In this document: one piece after another, positions 60,787 to 64,000 of the stretch
How positions within the stretch are numbered: the first letter of the stretch is position 1
Layout: every line of letters starts with the position of its first letter
Assembly (NCBI GenBank): GCA_030425425.1
Contig: JAUIAO010000021.1
Coordinates: 19,625 to 83,624 of the forward strand
Length of the DNA stretch: 64,000 nucleotides
DNA from: Bacteroidia bacterium
GTDB lineage: Bacteria > Bacteroidota > Bacteroidia > Cytophagales > Cyclobacteriaceae
Reading direction: 5' to 3'
Program-made: the position numbers and the translations under genes
The notes under the pieces: model-generated
Databases searched by the model: none
What the model was told of the DNA's origin: nothing
What the model saw: only the letters and a program-made list of their open reading frames with translations

Positions 60787-61380
60787 ATGGATTATAAGAG
60801 ATTTTGCTTTTTCATATTCTTCATTGGCTGTACATCTCTGGCTTTTTGCCAGACGTCACTTGAGTCTTTCAATGAAAAACGTCTTTCAATCAACGAAACC
60901 GGGATGATGGTTTTGGGGTCATGGGCGTTGGTTAATCTGGTGTCAAGTCCGGTATTAGCAAGAAGATCGGAGGGAAGTACTCGCTATTTTTATCAGATGA
61001 ACGGCTACTGGAATGCGGTGAATCTGGCGATTGCAGGATTTGGATTCTATAGTGCTTTAAATGGTGAAACATCTGGTTTAGCATTAAGCGAAACCTTATC
61101 TGAACAGTTCAGCATGGAAAAGATTCTGTTGTTTAATGCGGGATTGGATTTGGCATATATGGCCGGAGGTTTTTATCTAAAAGAGCGAGCCAAAAATTCC
61201 ATGAGCAATCAGCATCGTTTCGAAGGATTTGGAAATTCGCTGATTTTGCAAGGAGGTTTTTTATTGGCTTTTGATTTGGGAATGTATTTCATTCATCATA
61301 ATCATGCTTCAGAATTATTGCAACATATAGATCAGTTGACATTAAACCCTTTTGGTTTTAGTCTTTCGTGGAAAATCTGA
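60787..61380 (+). CDS. Membrane protein of unknown function
   Basis: A 197-residue protein with an N-terminal signal or anchor (FCFFIFFIGCTSLAFC) and about four hydrophobic segments, Gly-rich in the middle (WNAVNLAIAGFGFYSALNGE). It resembles small Bacteroidota membrane proteins with no known role. Confidence 0.6.
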   Translation: MDYKRFCFFIFFIGCTSLAFCQTSLESFNEKRLSINETGMMVLGSWALVNLVSSPVLARRSEGSTRYFYQMNGYWNAVNLAIAGFGFYSALNGETSGLALSETLSEQFSMEKILLFNAGLDLAYMAGGFYLKERAKNSMSNQHRFEGFGNSLILQGGFLLAFDLGMYFIHHNHASELLQHIDQLTLNPFGFSLSWKI

Positions 61381-61439
61381 TTAGCCTCTGATGTAGCAAT
61401 TGCTAATTATCTTCGCTTGCGCATTCAAACAACAGTAAA

Positions 61440-62105
61440 TTGGAAGAGCATTTAAATCTTGATCATCTAACCAATGAGGACATTTTAGAGATCATTTTGA
61501 ATGAATTCGAAGACTTTCTATATGACCCGAAGAAGCATCAAATCCAGTTGCTCAATTCATCAGGAGACTTAATTGGCTATGTGAGGTTGCCACTTCATTG
61601 GTTGATAGATGAAAATCTTAACTTATTAAGCGAAGATGCGATGGTGGTATACCTTTCGATCGAATCTGGCAATGCTGCCTTAAGTGTGATGGAAGGAGAG
61701 GAGAACACCTATCACACTACCTTCTCGGCCTACATGACACGTAAAAAACAAGGTTTTAGCCAGATCAAGTATCTCAATAAGAAAGGAAAATCCAGGGCAG
61801 GCTCAAGAGTGCGATTAGCTGAAACAACTACCTTTTTTGAAAACATCAACACCACCTTGAATGAGCTTTGGGAGGAGTTTACATTTGATCGTCTGGCATT
61901 GAACTGTAACAAAACTCTACTACCATATTTGTTGCAGTCCAAAGTACCGTTTCCAATAGACAAGCAGGATCCAATGCTTTACAAAATCCCTCTACATATT
62001 CCTCAATCGAATTTTACAAATTTGGATATGGCCATTGAAAAATTAAAAACACCATTGCTGCTGTATAATGAAGAATACGCGAAAAAAATTTCATGTTTTA
62101 GATAA
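61440..62105 (+). CDS. Bacteroidetes VLRF1-type ribosome-rescue factor
   Basis: A 221-residue protein from a TTG start (no upstream ATG). The segment TRKKQGFSQIKYLNKKGKSR with AGSRVRL matches the conserved catalytic loop of Vms1/ANKZF1-like release factors (Gly-x-Ser-Gln, Gln108). Characterised relatives cleave peptidyl-tRNA on stalled large subunits. The Bacteroidetes branch was predicted by Burroughs and Aravind. Family assignment is from motif recognition. Confidence 0.7.
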   Translation: MEEHLNLDHLTNEDILEIILNEFEDFLYDPKKHQIQLLNSSGDLIGYVRLPLHWLIDENLNLLSEDAMVVYLSIESGNAALSVMEGEENTYHTTFSAYMTRKKQGFSQIKYLNKKGKSRAGSRVRLAETTTFFENINTTLNELWEEFTFDRLALNCNKTLLPYLLQSKVPFPIDKQDPMLYKIPLHIPQSNFTNLDMAIEKLKTPLLLYNEEYAKKISCFR

Positions 62106-62199
62106 GGTTTGATACTCTGTGAATATCCAATAAAATACCCTGAAAATGGTATAGTTAGTTGATATGTAAAATGAAAAATTTACGATCAAATCAATTACT

Positions 62200-62730
62200 A
62201 TGAGAAACTATTTACTAATTGCTTTATCACTGATGATAATTAGTTGTAAAGAAGACTTGGCTTGTGAAGGGTGGCCTGATGGTTTTAAATGCTATGAAAT
62301 CATAGATGGAGATAAGAAAGAGTATTGTACAGTTCCTTTGCTCAAAGGTTGGGATTTGGTTTCCAGATCAAATGCCGCAGAATACGCCCTGGAATTAACT
62401 ATTCAGCAGGGATATCATCATATTTATCTTTCAGGTGAAGAGAAAGGATTTTTTAAGGCTGGCACCCAATATAATTTGAATGCTCAAAACAGTGGTAACT
62501 ACTACCCAAATACTTTTGGAATCGCCGTAGATCAACAATGGTTCAACTCTTCAAGTGGATTATATTGGTATGCTTCAGAAGGAAGTTTGGAAATCACCGA
62601 AGCTGATTCGATAAATAAGTCATTGTCATTGCGGGCAGAATATACATTGGTTTCAGGATCGGACAGTGGTGAGTCCAGAAGCTATGAAGTGGAAATCACT
62701 GATTATTCCTTCATCTTTAATCCGAAGTAA
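62200..62730 (+). CDS. Hypothetical lipoprotein
   Basis: A 176-residue protein with a lipobox LMIISC at Cys16 and a beta-rich mature part with two early Cys (ACEGWPDGFKC). Likely outer-membrane anchored. Unknown family. Confidence 0.65.
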   Translation: MRNYLLIALSLMIISCKEDLACEGWPDGFKCYEIIDGDKKEYCTVPLLKGWDLVSRSNAAEYALELTIQQGYHHIYLSGEEKGFFKAGTQYNLNAQNSGNYYPNTFGIAVDQQWFNSSSGLYWYASEGSLEITEADSINKSLSLRAEYTLVSGSDSGESRSYEVEITDYSFIFNPK

Positions 62731-62962
62731 TATCCAGGTTTATTGTATTACCTCAGCTTGTGAGATTTATATCTAATAGACCAGTTCGAGCTAGATCTGA
62801 CCCTTTTAACAACTCCAACTAAGCTATGGTAATACATTATTATGGTATACGTTTTAAGAATTCAAATACCTTTTTGTAAAAACTATGGTCTAAGAGAAGC
62901 GAGACATCATACTTTGATTTCGTCGTTTTAGACTAAAAGAATAACGGTTTAAAAGCTTTGGT

Positions 62963-62970
62963 TAACTTTG
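62963..62970 (+). promoter_or_regulatory. -7 box of SPOR gene
   Basis: TAACTTTG fits TAnnTTTG, 18 bp before the start codon at 62989. No clear -33 at the right spacing. Confidence 0.4.
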
Positions 62971-62988
62971 AAGCAAATCTGAAACGAA

Positions 62989-63627
62989 ATGAGCGAACAC
63001 TCAAAGTCTAATAACATCGCATTAATCATCGTGCTGGTAATTGTATTGATAGGAGCTGCGGGAGGAGCATGGTATTTTTTGAAATATAAACCAGAATTAG
63101 AAGCCAAAGAAAAAGCTAGATTGGAGCAAATAGCTCAGCAAAAAGAAAAGGAGAAAAAGCAAAAGCAAGCCGCTGAGAATAAAGCGAAATATGACAACCT
63201 TATAGAGCAGGCTGATAGCGCCTTTGAACAGCAACAATGGCAAAAAGCTTACGGTCTATATTCGGAAGCTTCATCGGTATTGCCTAATCAGGATTATTGT
63301 CAGAACAGACTGGATCTTGTCCGGAAAAAACTGGATGAACAAGCTGCAATTCAAAAAAGAATAGAGGCGGGAATAGTGGAAATGATAGACTCGAAAACAG
63401 GTCGATTTTATGTGATTGTTTCAAGTAGTGTGGATATTGATCTGGCTACAGACTATGCTCTGGAACTAATGAGACAAGGCTATAATGCACGAATCATTAA
63501 AGACGCAGGAGTCAAGAAGCTCTTTAACCGTGTCACCGTAGCTGATTACTCTACAGTTGAAGTCGCAGAGCGTGAATCAGAAAATTACAGAGCTCTTAGT
63601 GAAAAGGTTTGGGTGCTGAAGTATTAA
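62989..63627 (+). CDS. SPOR-domain inner-membrane protein
   Basis: A 212-residue protein: an N-terminal membrane anchor (IALIIVLVIVLIGAAGGAWY), a long charged coiled coil (about 35-80), a TPR-like segment, and a C-terminal SPOR domain (RFYVIVSSSVDIDLATDYAL ... GYNARIIKD). SPOR domains bind denuded peptidoglycan glycans at division sites. Probably a cell-division or envelope factor. Confidence 0.85.
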   Translation: MSEHSKSNNIALIIVLVIVLIGAAGGAWYFLKYKPELEAKEKARLEQIAQQKEKEKKQKQAAENKAKYDNLIEQADSAFEQQQWQKAYGLYSEASSVLPNQDYCQNRLDLVRKKLDEQAAIQKRIEAGIVEMIDSKTGRFYVIVSSSVDIDLATDYALELMRQGYNARIIKDAGVKKLFNRVTVADYSTVEVAERESENYRALSEKVWVLKY

Positions 63628-63766
63628 GTATCAATTTGATGGTTTATCCGAGTTTCTATTTTGCTTGAATTGGCTGTAAATCCAACAATCAATGCAATCA
63701 AAAATGGACGGATAAAATTTTTTAGAAATATTTTTGAAAAGCTATTTCACGTGAATTAAAAAAATC

Positions 63767-63774
63767 TATATTTG
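63767..63774 (+). promoter_or_regulatory. -7 box of tRNA-Pro
   Basis: TATATTTG fits TAnnTTTG, 41 bp upstream of the tRNA. No clear TTG -33 at standard spacing. Confidence 0.5.
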
Positions 63775-63815
63775 CACCCGCGTTGAGGATATCAGCGCTG
63801 AAAAAACAAAATGAT

Positions 63816-63890
63816 CGGGGTGTAGCACAGTCCGGTTAGTGTACCTGGTTTGGGACCAGGGGGCCGCAGGTTCGAATCCTGCCACCCCGA
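63816..63890 (+). tRNA. tRNA-Pro (TGG)
   Basis: Acceptor CGGGGTG pairs with CACCCCG; anticodon stem CCTGG with CCAGG around loop TTTGGGA, anticodon TGG; T arm GCAGG-TTCGAAT-CCTGC. CCA is not encoded. A terminator follows. Confidence 0.95.
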
Positions 63891-63901
63891 CGATCATTAC
63901 A

Positions 63902-63930
63902 AAAAGCTCGCATCGCGAGCTTTTTTTGTT
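63902..63930 (+). terminator. Terminator of tRNA-Pro
   Basis: AAAAGCTCGC and GCGAGCTTTT form a 10-bp stem around ATC, followed by T. Confidence 0.92.
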
Positions 63931-63961
63931 TCCAATTGGTTCTATCTAAGCATGGGATCAA

Positions 63962-63999
63962 GGATCAATCCGAAAACCTGGGATCAATCCGAAAACCTG
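63962..63999. repeat. Two tandem 19-bp repeats at window end
   Basis: GGATCAATCCGAAAACCTG occurs twice in direct tandem at the very end of the window. It may be the edge of a longer tandem repeat. Confidence 0.5.
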
Positions 64000-64000
64000 T

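Overview
The window is a stretch of a Bacteroidota chromosome, probably a marine Cytophagia-type bacterium. The grounds are the gene content (LVIVD-repeat lipoprotein, M13 peptidase lipoprotein, large FtsX-type permeases, a Bacteroidetes VLRF1 factor, DUF4494), promoter boxes of the TAnnTTTG type before tRNAs, weak Shine-Dalgarno signals and AT-rich composition. The genus cannot be read from the sequence.

Layout. (1) 1-13.3 kb, host: an amidoligase/transglutaminase cluster (DUF2126-transglutaminase, fused circularly permuted ATP-grasp/alpha-E, transglutaminase), a membrane protein, a secreted protein on the minus strand, a MacB/FtsX permease, apt, a beta-propeller lipoprotein and an outer-membrane-type protein. 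(2) 13.57-46.45 kb: a 32.8 kb integrated element lying between 46-bp direct repeats that are the 3' half of a CAT-anticodon tRNA. (3) 46.4-47.15 kb: the displaced tRNA 3' end, then three tandem tRNA-plus-terminator units whose tRNA parts carry GC-rich inserts in the anticodon loop and T loop. (4) 47.6-64 kb, host: M13 peptidase, cold-shock protein, HAD phosphatase, glycerate kinase, hemerythrin, Fur-type regulator, FtsX permease, flavin reductase-like protein, small membrane proteins, phosphotransferase, inositol monophosphatase-like protein, VLRF1 release factor, SPOR protein and tRNA-Pro.

The element. It reads as a temperate virus but has no recognisable terminase, portal, major tail or tape-measure gene, and no conjugation genes. 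Its left end has a tyrosine integrase with arm-type repeats, cargo genes (secreted protein, small lipoprotein, TPR protein, candidate toxin-antitoxin pair), a repressor operon and a divergent early operon. The early operon is densely packed and includes an Acb2/Tad1-like protein (possible sponge for CBASS/Thoeris signals), a SET-domain protein, an ASCH-like protein, C5-cytosine and N6-adenine DNA methyltransferases and a pol-beta-like nucleotidyltransferase. Three 20-bp iteron-like repeats and a small reverse HTH gene separate it from a 12.4 kb late operon. The late operon encodes a transglutaminase-fold protein, several small beta-rich proteins, a spike-like protein, two wall hydrolases and many single-pass membrane proteins, many with N-terminal signal sequences. 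This fits a tailless, possibly membrane-containing virus better than a tailed phage. Recurrent Leu/Met-x-Gly-Leu/Met/Ile-Asp/Gly motifs at domain boundaries of late proteins suggest proteolytic maturation.

After the late operon, an ArdC-type polyvalent protein appears to be joined to a RecA-like ATPase by a programmed -1 frameshift. The signal is GGGAAAG immediately before the stop codon, a 6-nt spacer and a 9-bp perfect stem. The frameshift cassette, the tRNA-like array and the candidate tailless prophage are the three most unusual things here. Product calls rest on motif recognition by eye; no database search was run.
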